The notes under the pieces are model-generated. The model was not told where the DNA came from. It did not search any database and saw nothing but the letters and a program-made list of their open reading frames with translations. From the NCBI RefSeq assembly GCF_900142735.1, contig NZ_FRBY01000002.1, positions 248,001-312,000 of the forward strand: a stretch of 64,000 bases of DNA, given 5' to 3'. Positions 53,549 to 62,860 of the stretch are shown here, in pieces. This DNA is from Flavobacterium saccharophilum (GTDB lineage: Bacteria; Bacteroidota; Bacteroidia; Flavobacteriales; Flavobacteriaceae). Both the position numbers and the translations under genes were made by a program. Each line of letters begins with the position of its first letter. Within the stretch, counting starts at the first letter, position 1.

Positions 53549-54166
53549 ATGAGTACAGCAGAAAGAAAAGCACGTGAAAAAGAAGCCTTAAAAATGCTGA
53601 TCCTAAAAGGAGCCAAAAAACTCTTTTTAGAGAGAGGTATTGAACAGACTACGATTCGAAACATCGCTGATGAAATTGACTACAGCGTTGGAACTGTGTA
53701 TGTTTACTTTAAAGATAAGAATGCCATTCTACACGACCTACACTCTATTGGTTTTCAAGAGTTAGGTGGTTATTTTATCGAATTGTTTGCTATTAAAGAT
53801 CCAATGGAGCGTCTTAAAAAAATGGGATTTACCTATTTGAAATTTGCCATGGAAAATTCTGAAATGTATGATTTGATGTTCATCGTTAAAGCGCCAATGG
53901 AATTTATCGAAAGTAGTGATAATCAAGCATGGAATGAAGGAGCTGATACCTTTAATGCTTTAAAGAAAACCGTGGAAGAATGTATGAACCAAGGGCATTT
54001 TGAAGGACATTCATTAGAAGCACTATCCTTTATGATTTGGAGTTTAGTTCACGGAATGTGCTGTCTGGAAATACGCCAGAGAACCAAAGGTGTAAAATTT
54101 TCTAACCCGGATACCATCCTGTCTGAGGGATACAACGAATATTTAAAAATAATAAAGAAACTTTAA
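53549..54166 (+). CDS. TetR family regulator of the efflux operon
   Basis: 205 residues: helix-turn-helix QTTIRNIADEIDYSVGTVYVYFKDKNAILHDL, then a ligand domain with PMERLKKMGFTYLKFAMEN and a C-terminal TetR_C-like part. It is flanked by two identical-type 13-bp operators, one in its promoter and one before the tolC-type gene, so it likely represses itself and the pump until a compound binds. Confidence 0.93.
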   Translation: MSTAERKAREKEALKMLILKGAKKLFLERGIEQTTIRNIADEIDYSVGTVYVYFKDKNAILHDLHSIGFQELGGYFIELFAIKDPMERLKKMGFTYLKFAMENSEMYDLMFIVKAPMEFIESSDNQAWNEGADTFNALKKTVEECMNQGHFEGHSLEALSFMIWSLVHGMCCLEIRQRTKGVKFSNPDTILSEGYNEYLKIIKKL

Positions 54167-54187
54167 ACTTTTTTTTGATCAAAAAAA

Positions 54188-54200
54188 TGAACAACGTTCA
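54188..54200 (+). promoter_or_regulatory. TetR operator 2, before the tolC-type gene
   Basis: TGAACAACGTTCA, the same TGAAC-N3-GTTCA as at 53513, 23 bases before the ATG at 54224. Confidence 0.65.
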
Positions 54201-54223
54201 ATTTAAAAACAATGTACAATAAA

Positions 54224-55558
54224 ATGAAAAAAGCAATTACATTTACCCTTCTTTGTTTTGGTTTTATAGGATATTCCCAAAGCAAACTCGATAATTATAT
54301 CCAGATTGGATTAAAAAGCAACGAGATAATCAAACAGCACAACTTCGACATTAACAAAAGTATGTATGCCCTCCAGGAAGCCCGTTCCCTGTTCTACCCT
54401 ACTGTTTCCCTGAATGCGAATTATACTAAAGCCGATGGCGGAAGAACAATTGATATTCCAATTGGGGATATGCTAAATCCTGTATACAGCACACTCAATC
54501 AAATAACCAATTCGAATGCTTTCCCTTCTCTGCAGAACCAGTCGGTTTTGATTAATCCCGATAATTTCTATGATGCTAAAATTCACACGACAATGCCATT
54601 GCTGAACTATGAAATCATCTATAACAAGAGAATAAAAAGCCAGCAGACTTCTTTACAAAAAATAGAACTTGAAATCTATCAAAGAGAGCTGGTTAAAGAA
54701 ATAAAAACGGCATACTATAAATACCTGCAGTCAATTGAAGGAATTAATATTTACAGAGATGCTTTAGCATTGGTAAAAGAAAATCAAAGGGTTAACCAGT
54801 CCTTATTTAAAAATGACAAGATAAATCGTACGGCAGTTCTTAGAAGTGACAATGAAGTAATCCGTATTGAAGCAAATCTGGAAACAGCAAAACAAGTCAG
54901 CAATACCGCTAAAACATATTTTAATTTTCTAATTAATCAAAAGCTTGACAGCGAAATTGAGATTGATTCGGATAAAGAAAGCCTGCCAAGTGCACTGGTG
55001 CTGGAAAACACCTCAGGCAGAGAAGAACTTTCAAAGCTTACCATGGCTAAAGATATAAATGAAAATGTAAGTAAGCTTACCCAATCGTATTGGTACCCAA
55101 AATTGAGCGGATTCGCCGATTTTGGATTTCAGGACTTTGACTTCGAAGTGAATAAACAATCCCGATACTATTTTGCCGGTGCCGCTTTAGAATGGACTAT
55201 TTTCTCAGGCAACAAAAACAAATACAAACTCAAACAGGTTCAGGAAGACAGTAAAAAAATAAGCTCACAGACTGATAATGTTAAACAGCAGCTGCTGCTC
55301 CAGTTTCAGGTTACCCGAAATAATTTAATCTCCGCTTTAGAACAATTTAATGCCGATAAAAATCAAAAAGCAGCGGCCCAAAAATATAATGAGGACATAA
55401 CCAAATTGTATAAAGAAGGACAAGCCATTTACATTGAACTTCTGGATGCACAGAATCAATGGGTAAATGCACAGCTTAATACTAACATATCTCTTTATAA
55501 TTCCTGGATTGCCTATGCAGAATTAGAAAGAGTCAATGCCACTTTTACTTTAAAATAA
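54224..55558 (+). CDS. TolC family outer membrane protein
   Basis: 444 residues from the ATG at 54224 (an upstream ATG adds four). Signal peptide (cleavage near GYSQS) and two TolC repeats (coiled-coil helices around 145-240 and 340-440). Part of a complete tripartite pump with the next two genes; 16 bases separate it from the adaptor. Confidence 0.94.
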   Translation: MKKAITFTLLCFGFIGYSQSKLDNYIQIGLKSNEIIKQHNFDINKSMYALQEARSLFYPTVSLNANYTKADGGRTIDIPIGDMLNPVYSTLNQITNSNAFPSLQNQSVLINPDNFYDAKIHTTMPLLNYEIIYNKRIKSQQTSLQKIELEIYQRELVKEIKTAYYKYLQSIEGINIYRDALALVKENQRVNQSLFKNDKINRTAVLRSDNEVIRIEANLETAKQVSNTAKTYFNFLINQKLDSEIEIDSDKESLPSALVLENTSGREELSKLTMAKDINENVSKLTQSYWYPKLSGFADFGFQDFDFEVNKQSRYYFAGAALEWTIFSGNKNKYKLKQVQEDSKKISSQTDNVKQQLLLQFQVTRNNLISALEQFNADKNQKAAAQKYNEDITKLYKEGQAIYIELLDAQNQWVNAQLNTNISLYNSWIAYAELERVNATFTLK

Positions 55559-55574
55559 TCCAAAAACAATACTG

Positions 55575-56696
55575 ATGAAATCGAAAATTATTGCATCCCT
55601 TCGCCTTTCAGGCTCGGGTCACGAACACAAAAAAAAATATTTTACGCTTGTGAGTAAAAAATCAATAGCAATATGCCTTTTTGCCTTTCCTGTTTTTTAT
55701 GCCTGTAAAGAAGATAAAAAAGAGCATAACCAATTTGAAACCGCGGATATTGTATCCATTAAAACAGCACCGGCCGGATCCTTGGCACTTACAAGTAATA
55801 TCAATGCTTCTGGTTTGGTCACAACAGAAAACACTGCCAATTACAGCTTTAAAATTGGCGGTTTAGTAAAACATATTTATGTCGAGGAAGGGCATTTTTT
55901 TAAGAAAGGACAGCTTTTAGCCGCATTAGATGAAACCGAAATCAGTGCGGGTTTAAACCAGACCGATTTAAACGTTAAAAAATACGAGAGGGATTATACG
56001 CGCGCCAATAATCTCTATAAAGACAGTGTATATACTTTAGAACAGCTTCAAAATACAAAAACGGGCCTGGACATTGCCAGAAAACAAAAAGATGCCGTTG
56101 CTTTTAATGCCCGTTATGCCAAAATATATGCGGCGGTAGATGGTTTTGTATCTCAAAAAATAGCAAATGAAGGCGAAGTTGTAGGTCCCGGTTCTCCCGT
56201 TTTAGCTATAAATGAAACATCCCACAACAATAATTATCTTTTAAAAATTGGACTGACAGATAAAGAATGGGCATCGGTTAAAATCGGCCAGAAAGCATCC
56301 GTTACCCTGGATGGTTATCCTGATCAAAACTTTGATGCCGTGGTTTTTCGAAAATCGCAGTCTGCTGATGCGGCACTTGGATCCTTTCAGGTGGAATTAA
56401 AACTAGACATGAAAAATAGTAAACCTGCAGTGGGTATGTTTGGGAAAGCCGAAATACATGCCGATACTGCCCAGGATTTGATCACGATTCCTTACGATGC
56501 ACTTATTGAAGCAGACGGTAATAAAGCTTTTGTTTTTTTAGTTGAAAATAACAAAGTGAGAAGACAGCCTGTAACCATTTACAAATTTGAAAACAAAATC
56601 GTGTACATAAAAGACGGTCTTGAGAAAACAGATCAGATAGTGATCTCGAACAGCGCCTACTTGAACGAAGAATCAAAGATTAAGATCATTAAATAA
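55575..56696 (+). CDS. RND efflux periplasmic adaptor (HlyD/MFP) lipoprotein
   Basis: 373 residues from ATG 55575. The lipobox Cys is in FPVFYACKEDK, about 44 residues in, which is long for a signal. GTG 55650 would give a shorter, more usual one (VSKKSIAICLFAFPVFYAC), so the start is uncertain. The adaptor domains follow: biotin-lipoyl-like (FKIGGLVKHIYVEEGHFFKKGQLLAALDE), hairpin, beta barrel and membrane-proximal. It joins the outer channel to the pump. Confidence 0.92.
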   Translation: MKSKIIASLRLSGSGHEHKKKYFTLVSKKSIAICLFAFPVFYACKEDKKEHNQFETADIVSIKTAPAGSLALTSNINASGLVTTENTANYSFKIGGLVKHIYVEEGHFFKKGQLLAALDETEISAGLNQTDLNVKKYERDYTRANNLYKDSVYTLEQLQNTKTGLDIARKQKDAVAFNARYAKIYAAVDGFVSQKIANEGEVVGPGSPVLAINETSHNNNYLLKIGLTDKEWASVKIGQKASVTLDGYPDQNFDAVVFRKSQSADAALGSFQVELKLDMKNSKPAVGMFGKAEIHADTAQDLITIPYDALIEADGNKAFVFLVENNKVRRQPVTIYKFENKIVYIKDGLEKTDQIVISNSAYLNEESKIKIIK

Positions 56697-56704
56697 TAAG
56701 CACC

Positions 56705-59700
56705 ATGAAGATTACAAACTTTGCCGTTAAAAACTATCAGTTCACACTGATTATATTTCTTCTTGTGTCTGTTGTAGGGTATCTGACCCTGTTTTCTATG
56801 CCGCGATCAGAAGATCCTTCTACTCACCCTCCCCAATATCTGATTACGGTTATTTATCCCGGAACCAGTCCAAAGGATATGGAAGAACAGGTAGTAAAAC
56901 CTATTGAGAATAAAATTTACGGGCTGGAGAACATCGATAAAATCCTCACTACTGTCGAAGATGGCGTAGCCGCATTTCAGGTAAAATTTAAATATGGGGT
57001 TGATGTAGATAATAAGTATCAGGAAATTTCTACGGAAATGAATGCGCTTCAAAACAGTGAACTTCCCAAGGATATTTACCTGATAAAAACCGAGAAAATT
57101 GCTTCATCAGATGTAAAAATCCTTCAGGTAGCCTTAATTTCAGAAAATGCAGCAGATAAAAAACTGCGCGATGCAGCAGATGAATTGAAGACAAGACTGG
57201 AAAAAATTACCAATCTTAAAGATGTAAAATATGCAGGAATACCGGAACAGGAAATTAGAATTGATCTGCAACTGGATAAACTCGCGCAGTTAAAAATTCC
57301 ATTAAACCTGGTGATGGGGAGTCTTCAGAGTGAAGCTGCCGATATCCCCGGAGGAAGCATCAATCTTGACAGTAAGGTGTTTAATGTAAAGACAAGCGGT
57401 AAATTTAAAAATGCCGATGATGTTGCCAATACCGTTATCTACAATGCAAATGGTAAAATAATCTATATGAAGGATGTCGCCGAAGTAGGCTACAAATCTG
57501 AAACAGTAGATCATATCACCCGCATAAACGGTCATCGCTGCGTTCTGGTTACCGTAGGTATGAAAGACAACGTAAACATAACCGATGTTCAAAAAGAATT
57601 TTTACCAATCGTAGAGGAATTCTCTAAAGACCTGCCTCAAAATATAAAACTGGTTAAAAACTTTGATCAGGCAAATATGGTATCGCAGCGTCTGGGGCAT
57701 TTGGGCTTTGATTTCACCCTTGCGATCGTTTTGGTTATCATAACACTTTTGCCCTTAGGATCAAGAGCTTCCTTAATTGTTATGATATCCATACCGCTCT
57801 CACTTGCCTTAGGGCTCATTGTAATGAATGCATTCGGTTATTCGTTAAATCAATTAAGCATTGTAGGTTTGGTGGTGGCTCTAGGACTTCTGGTGGATGA
57901 CAGTATTGTGGTCGTCGAAAACATCGAGCGCTGGCTTCGTGAAGGTCATTCTAAAATGGATGCTGTTTTAAAAGGCACCAAACAAATAGGCCTTGCTGTT
58001 GTAGGCTGTACAGCCACTCTTGTTATTGCTTTTTTACCGTTGGTCTTTCTTCCTGATGTGTCAGGTGAGTTTATAAGAAGCCTTCCTATGGCAATTATTA
58101 CGAGTGTACTGGCGTCAATGATTGTAGCCATGACATTAGTTCCGTTTCTGGGAAGCCGATTTTTAAAAACGCACGAACATGGTGAAGGGAATGTTTTTCT
58201 TCAATACCTGCAAAAGTTCCTAACACGATCTTACAGCAGGATTATGCCTAAGGCATTGCAATTCCCAAAAACAACAATTGCTATATCCGTAGCATTAAGC
58301 ATAACCGCTTTTGGACTTTTTAAGGCTACCGGATTTAAGTTATTCCCAACTTCAGAGAAACCAATGTTTCTCATTAATATAAAAATGCCGCTTCAGGCCA
58401 ATCTGACAGAAAGTGACAGGGTAACAAAACTAATCGAAGCTGAACTGAAAAACCATAAAGAAATTGTCTTATATACTGCAAATGTCGGTAAGGGAAACCC
58501 GCAGATCTATTATAATGTACACCCGCAGGACAGAAAGCCTGATTTTGCACAGATTTTTGTGCAACTGGAAGATGAAGCAAAACCTACCGAAAAAACAGCT
58601 TTGATTGAAAGACTCCGTGAAAAATTCAAGACAATGCCTTATGCTAAAATCGAAGTGAAAGATTTTGAGCAGGGAACGCCTCTGGAGGCCAACATTGTAG
58701 TAAGGCTATTTGGCGAAGATCCGGCTGTTCTTCGCAAACTTTCTTCTCAAGTTGAAACTATATTGCGCAATCAGAAAGGAACAGTTTATATCAACAATGA
58801 ACTAAACACTTACAAAACAGATGTCAAAGTAAAAATTAATAAAGAAAAAGCACGAACATTAGGCGTCATGACAAGTGAGGCAGATAAAGTAGTACGTCTT
58901 GCTGTAGCCGGATTAACTGTTGGGGATTACATCGATGATAGAGGTGATGCCAGAAATGTTACACTTACACTGCCCAGAGATAAATTTTCTAATCTGGATG
59001 CTTTAAAAAACCTATATGTAAATAATATTCAGGGAACCCCTATTGCGCTGAATCAAATTGCAGACATCTCTTTTGAAACTTCTCCAACGGCAATTAATCA
59101 TTTCAATAAATCCCGTTTTGCCAAGGTTACAGCGTTATCAGACAAAGGTTATTATGCTAATGATTTATTAACAGAGATCATCCCAAAACTGAATGAACTT
59201 AAAATGCCAAAAGGGTATTATTATAAATTGTCCGGTGAAAAAGAGTCCGAAGGAGATGCACTTGGTGGGAATTTCCTTTCGGTAATTATTCTGAGTACAT
59301 TCCTTTTCATTGCTGTACTGCTATTGCAGTTCAAAACATTCAAAGGAATCATCATTGTACTTTCCATTATTCCATTAGGAATTCTAGGAGGAGTTGTATT
59401 ACTGCTTATTAACGGAAGTCCGATGTCTCTGGTGGCTATTATCGGTTTTATTGGTCTGTCGGGTATTCAGGTTAAAAATTCGCTTCTTTTGGTAGATTTT
59501 ACCAATCAGCTCAGACAGGAAGGACACTCCATAGATGAGGCAATTGCGATTGCCGGAGAAACACGCTTTCTTCCAGTAGTGCTGACTTCCATAACGGCAA
59601 TCTGCGGTCTTATTCCCCTAGCTTTGAATTCCAATCCTTTAATTGCACCACTGGCGATTGTTCTTATCGGCGGACTGATAAGTTCGACCATTCTGTCCAG

Positions 59701-59773
59701 AATTGTAACCCCTGTGATGTACAAATTGATGCCTCCAAGTATCGAAATTGATAATAAAGAACCGTTTAATTAA
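56705..59773 (+). CDS. RND multidrug efflux permease (AcrB/MdtB-like)
   Basis: 1022 residues, full length. N-terminal helix (KNYQFTLIIFLLVSVVGYLTLF), pore domains, then TM helices 2-6 with the proton-relay Asp pair in GLLVDDSIVVVENIERW (residues 398-414), second pore domain and TM helices 8-12 (IGLSGIQVKNSLLLVDF). AcrB-type inner membrane pump driven by proton flow. It starts 8 bases after the adaptor and ends the operon. Substrates may be drugs or bile-type compounds; not inferable. Confidence 0.97.
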   Translation: MKITNFAVKNYQFTLIIFLLVSVVGYLTLFSMPRSEDPSTHPPQYLITVIYPGTSPKDMEEQVVKPIENKIYGLENIDKILTTVEDGVAAFQVKFKYGVDVDNKYQEISTEMNALQNSELPKDIYLIKTEKIASSDVKILQVALISENAADKKLRDAADELKTRLEKITNLKDVKYAGIPEQEIRIDLQLDKLAQLKIPLNLVMGSLQSEAADIPGGSINLDSKVFNVKTSGKFKNADDVANTVIYNANGKIIYMKDVAEVGYKSETVDHITRINGHRCVLVTVGMKDNVNITDVQKEFLPIVEEFSKDLPQNIKLVKNFDQANMVSQRLGHLGFDFTLAIVLVIITLLPLGSRASLIVMISIPLSLALGLIVMNAFGYSLNQLSIVGLVVALGLLVDDSIVVVENIERWLREGHSKMDAVLKGTKQIGLAVVGCTATLVIAFLPLVFLPDVSGEFIRSLPMAIITSVLASMIVAMTLVPFLGSRFLKTHEHGEGNVFLQYLQKFLTRSYSRIMPKALQFPKTTIAISVALSITAFGLFKATGFKLFPTSEKPMFLINIKMPLQANLTESDRVTKLIEAELKNHKEIVLYTANVGKGNPQIYYNVHPQDRKPDFAQIFVQLEDEAKPTEKTALIERLREKFKTMPYAKIEVKDFEQGTPLEANIVVRLFGEDPAVLRKLSSQVETILRNQKGTVYINNELNTYKTDVKVKINKEKARTLGVMTSEADKVVRLAVAGLTVGDYIDDRGDARNVTLTLPRDKFSNLDALKNLYVNNIQGTPIALNQIADISFETSPTAINHFNKSRFAKVTALSDKGYYANDLLTEIIPKLNELKMPKGYYYKLSGEKESEGDALGGNFLSVIILSTFLFIAVLLLQFKTFKGIIIVLSIIPLGILGGVVLLLINGSPMSLVAIIGFIGLSGIQVKNSLLLVDFTNQLRQEGHSIDEAIAIAGETRFLPVVLTSITAICGLIPLALNSNPLIAPLAIVLIGGLISSTILSRIVTPVMYKLMPPSIEIDNKEPFN

Positions 59774-59778
59774 ATTTA

Positions 59779-59853
59779 AGAAGCTCAACAGATACTACAT
59801 GTAGTATGACAATCTCTTCAAATCTTCCATAAATTTATTGAAATTTGTCCCGT
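59779..59853 (+). repeat. Repeat D, copy 3 (short)
   Basis: Begins five bases after the pump gene, keeps ACTACATGTAG and the conserved block at 59809-59850 ending AAATTTGTCCCG, and is followed by a terminator. It lacks the CCCCAACAGGACAT start of D1 and D2. Confidence 0.55.
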
Positions 59854-59866
59854 CGCGATCCTTCCC

Positions 59867-59908
59867 GGGACAAAAGATAAAAATCATCTTTTGTCCCTTT
59901 TTTTGTCA
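59867..59908 (+). terminator. Terminator of the efflux operon
   Basis: GGGACAAAAGAT (59867-59878) pairs perfectly with 59886-59897, then TTTTTTTG. Confidence 0.85.
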
Positions 59909-59987
59909 GATATCTATTTTGTTTACCAAATTCGATATCGGGCAGCTACCGATTCCAGTCCGTTGAGCCTGCTCCCTCCTAAAAAAA

Positions 59988-60024
59988 ACCGCCGATTTTC
60001 TGATAGAAAATCGGCGATTTTTTT
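59988..60024. terminator. Second terminator hairpin
   Basis: A 10-bp stem, GCCGATTTTC (59991-60000) with its complement (60006-60015), with A-rich and T-rich flanks; can serve the minus-strand gene at 60107. Between 59909 and 60106 nothing else is seen. Confidence 0.7.
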
Positions 60025-60106
60025 GATAGAACTGAAAGCAAGCCATACAAAATATGCTATCAAAGCACCGAAAACGAAATTGGCTTATTTCTGAATCTGC
60101 TTTCTG

Positions 60107-61159
60107 CTATTCCATCTCATTGATATTTCTTACCATTACATCTGGCATTTTCCTGAATATATCCTGCATATACTTCCTATGATTAGCTCCGGCAATGACA
60201 ACCACTTTTTTCATACCGGAAGCCCTTGCCCGATTTACGACATTATCACACATTCCCTTATTTCTCATGAGCCACCAATGTATTTGCGAAAGCATTTCTT
60301 CTTTGGGGAAATTTTTCATATCGTACATCTCAGGAAAATAAAAATCCGCCGAGGCAAAAATAGCAGACGCTTCATCGGTGTTTAGCCATTCTGTTACTGT
60401 TTTTGAGTTTTTTTCGATGCCTGCATTTTTTCCAAACCCACTGTCCCTTTTAGCAAGGATTGCGTTCAGGTCATCTTTATAAGATGCAATCGTATCTTCC
60501 CTGAATGTCTTAAATTTATTATGGAAGGCAATTGATGATGCTGTCCAATTCAAATCATAATCCTGGCAGTCCATGGGAAGCAATTCCGGGATTTTCATTT
60601 CCTGCATCATTGGGAATGCGATAAATGCATATTCGGAAGTTTTTAGCCTTTTCATGCTTCGTCCCGTTACATCTGATTGGGGACTGAGTAATTTATTGAC
60701 GTAATTTTCAAGCTCAATATCCGGCGTCTGCTGTAAATGGTTAAAAACTTGCCAAAATTGATAGTGGCCGTTTGGAACATCCTGATCAAGGTAATAGGCA
60801 TGTGCCAGATCGACTTTAACCCGATAGTCTTTTGGGTCTACCTGGGATAATTTCCTCAAACTGTCAATGGTTTTTGGAAGTACTTCTGTTGCTATATTTC
60901 GGTTTTTTCGAAGTGTTTCAAGTCGCTTGATGTTATCCTGCTTGCACCAGTAATCCATTACAAGCCGCTCATCTTCCCTGCTCAAAAACTCCCCAAAAAA
61001 AGCTGTCGGCTTGAATTTTTTGATTTTGCCATGGATGCCTGAAAAATCTTGCTGGGGATAACTGCCATAATTATGCGAGACACCTATCAGCAATATTTCA
61101 ACCTTCTGGGCATGTGTATTAATCGATATGAAGAGGGCAAGAAAAAAAGAATACTTCAT
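60107..61159 (-). CDS. DUF5694 (TraB/ChaN-like fold) secreted protein
   Basis: 350 residues with a signal peptide (cleavage near THAQKV). The opening VEILLIGVSHNYGSYPQQD, the middle YAFIAFPMMQEMKIPELLPMD and the end RNKGMCDNVV ... KKVVVIAGANHRKYM match DUF5694, related to the TraB/ChaN group. That group carries conserved GxSH/GAxH-like motifs of possible metal binding. Biochemical role unknown. Alone on its strand. Confidence 0.8.
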   Translation of the reverse strand: MKYSFFLALFISINTHAQKVEILLIGVSHNYGSYPQQDFSGIHGKIKKFKPTAFFGEFLSREDERLVMDYWCKQDNIKRLETLRKNRNIATEVLPKTIDSLRKLSQVDPKDYRVKVDLAHAYYLDQDVPNGHYQFWQVFNHLQQTPDIELENYVNKLLSPQSDVTGRSMKRLKTSEYAFIAFPMMQEMKIPELLPMDCQDYDLNWTASSIAFHNKFKTFREDTIASYKDDLNAILAKRDSGFGKNAGIEKNSKTVTEWLNTDEASAIFASADFYFPEMYDMKNFPKEEMLSQIHWWLMRNKGMCDNVVNRARASGMKKVVVIAGANHRKYMQDIFRKMPDVMVRNINEME

Positions 61160-61600
61160 GTTTTTGTCGGTTATTTTGTTACAGTTTGTAGGTTAGGTAT
61201 AACATTCCCGTGCGGCCCATCGCGTAAGGTACGAGTTCCTTAAGCTATGAACCAAAGATAGTTAAAATACCAAAACGTTGATTAAGCGATGGACAAAATG
61301 AACCACACACAGGCTCCGCCAGCCATAAAACGTCAATTTTCAACCCGTCTCTATAGACTGCTGCCAGCGAGCAGAAATTCTGAAAATACCATAATAACTC
61401 GATCGCGCTATATTTGTAATCCATGCCTGCAAAGTATATCTTAACAGATTAAAAAAAGAAAATCAGGTTTATTAATATTAGGAACGGGCACGTAAAAAAA
61501 TTCGACGCTTTCGTTGCGCATATCTGAGCGATCGGGTTATTTTGTAGCAGATAAGGATGGACGTGAATTTATAGAAGAAAATTTTAATTTAATAAAAATT
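61160..61600. other. Intergenic stretch containing repeat E1
   Basis: About 440 bases with no credible gene. 61402-61550 is repeat E1 (below). 61200-61400 is more GC-rich than its surroundings but shows no clear family or structure. Confidence 0.5.
61402..61550 (+). repeat. Direct repeat E, copy 1
   Basis: Matches copy 2 (62041-62170) at TTTGTAATCC, GCAAAGTATATC, AACAGATT-A-rich, AAAGAAAATCA, GGAACGGGC and GCGATCGGG. The two copies flank the orphan lipoprotein gene at 61601. Confidence 0.6.
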
Positions 61601-61984
61601 ATGAAATCAAATATTATAATGATTGTTGTGATCTCAGCGCTAACTTTTGCATGCAACAATAAGGAAGAACCAAAAGTTCATATTACATCTGAAAACTCTG
61701 GAACTTTTTTTAAGGAAAAATTATCTAATCAAAAATTAATGGATAGTTTAGAGAATCGTGCCCTATGTAGTGGTGATACGCTAGCATACAATGAATTAAA
61801 AGGGATTTATTATATCGGTGGACAAAAAGTTACAGGATTGCTTTATTATTCTTTGATTATGTCTAATAAATATAATTATAAAAGAGCTTCCTACGATGTG
61901 TATGACATTCTTACACATGATAAAAAAGTTCTAGATGATAAAACAAAAAAAATGGCAAATGATTACTTAGAAAAAAGCAAATGA
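61601..61984 (+). CDS. Small lipoprotein, function unknown
   Basis: 127 residues from the ATG at 61601; an in-frame ATG at 61514 lies inside repeat E1 and is rejected. Lipobox Cys in ALTFACNNKEE. The mature part has no family I recognise; DTLAYNELKGIYYIGGQKVTGLLYYSLIMSNKY is moderately hydrophobic. It sits between two direct repeats and may have arrived with them. Confidence 0.6.
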   Translation: MKSNIIMIVVISALTFACNNKEEPKVHITSENSGTFFKEKLSNQKLMDSLENRALCSGDTLAYNELKGIYYIGGQKVTGLLYYSLIMSNKYNYKRASYDVYDILTHDKKVLDDKTKKMANDYLEKSK

Positions 61985-62324
61985 AATTGCAATGCTTTTA
62001 GCTAATACGTTTATAAAAAATAAGCGTTAATCCTTATTGCGCAGATTTGTAATCCGTGATCGCAAAGTATATCCTAACAGATTTAAAAAAAGAAAATCAA
62101 GTTTTTATTAATATAGGAACGGGCCCAGAAAGAATTTCCGCGCTATCCGGGCGATCGGGACTATTTTTGGTTATTAGTCTTTTCCTAATAAGAGCTCTAA
62201 ACGCGAACATTTTCTACATCATCGCAACAAATCATAACAATCTGTAATATAGTTATTTATAAAAATAATATTCGTAAATTGCTTAATAATTTAAACCAGT
62301 TTTTACTAATTAAAAATCAGCATT
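61985..62324. other. Intergenic stretch containing repeat E2
   Basis: 340 bases; 62041-62170 is repeat E2, with a short open frame from GTG 62056 that covers the repeat and is not considered a gene. The rest is AT-rich promoter-type sequence before the gene at 62325. Confidence 0.5.
62041..62170 (+). repeat. Direct repeat E, copy 2
   Basis: See copy 1 at 61402-61550; about 640 bases separate their starts. Copy 2 retains a longer open frame (AKYILTDLKKENQ) that is broken by a stop in copy 1. Confidence 0.6.
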
Positions 62325-62744
62325 ATGAAAAAGTACATTTTAATTCTAGGTTTTATGTTTTCAATAGCTTCATTTTCACAAAACATTACATCAAAAAGTG
62401 AGAATGCAAACGCGGCACAATATGAATTGCTAAAAAAAGTTAATGAATATTATCCCGATATAAGCTTAAGTGATAAGGTGGTCAATTTTTACGTCGGTGA
62501 TAAAATAATTGATACCAAACAGGAATTTGCTATAAAAAACACAGAATTTACAAGTTACGAACTGAGTATTAGTCCTGATAACAAAAGAGTAGTATTTAAT
62601 TTTGTATCAGAGAAAAGTGGAAAAATTTATGGTGCTGTTGTTCTCGTTAAGGGCAGTTATGTAAGAACAACTTTTAATGAAAATTTAGGGCTGGTTGATG
62701 TAATGGTGAATGGTAAATCCGCATGTATACAAAACATAAAATAA
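62325..62744 (+). CDS. Secreted protein, function unknown
   Basis: 139 residues with a signal peptide (cleavage near ASFSQN). The mature part is beta-strand rich, with YYPDISLSDKVVNFYVGDKIIDTKQEF and LGLVDVMVNGKSACIQNIK, and a single late Cys. I do not recognise the family. A terminator follows at 62769. Confidence 0.65.
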   Translation: MKKYILILGFMFSIASFSQNITSKSENANAAQYELLKKVNEYYPDISLSDKVVNFYVGDKIIDTKQEFAIKNTEFTSYELSISPDNKRVVFNFVSEKSGKIYGAVVLVKGSYVRTTFNENLGLVDVMVNGKSACIQNIK

Positions 62745-62768
62745 AATCTTTACAAATACAATAAAATG

Positions 62769-62803
62769 AAAAGCTCCAAATCGATGATTTGGAGCTTTTT
62801 TAT
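62769..62803 (+). terminator. Terminator after the secreted protein gene
   Basis: A 14-bp perfect stem (62769-62782 with 62786-62799) with a 3-base loop, then TTTA. Confidence 0.85.
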
Positions 62804-62860
62804 GGCTTTTTATTACTATTTACAAGCGCTTATTTATAAATAAACGCTGTTTCTTTATCC

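Noticed and set aside
62056..62247. 63-codon frame over repeat E2
   Set aside because: The frame is broken in the other copy of the repeat; there is no ribosome-binding site.
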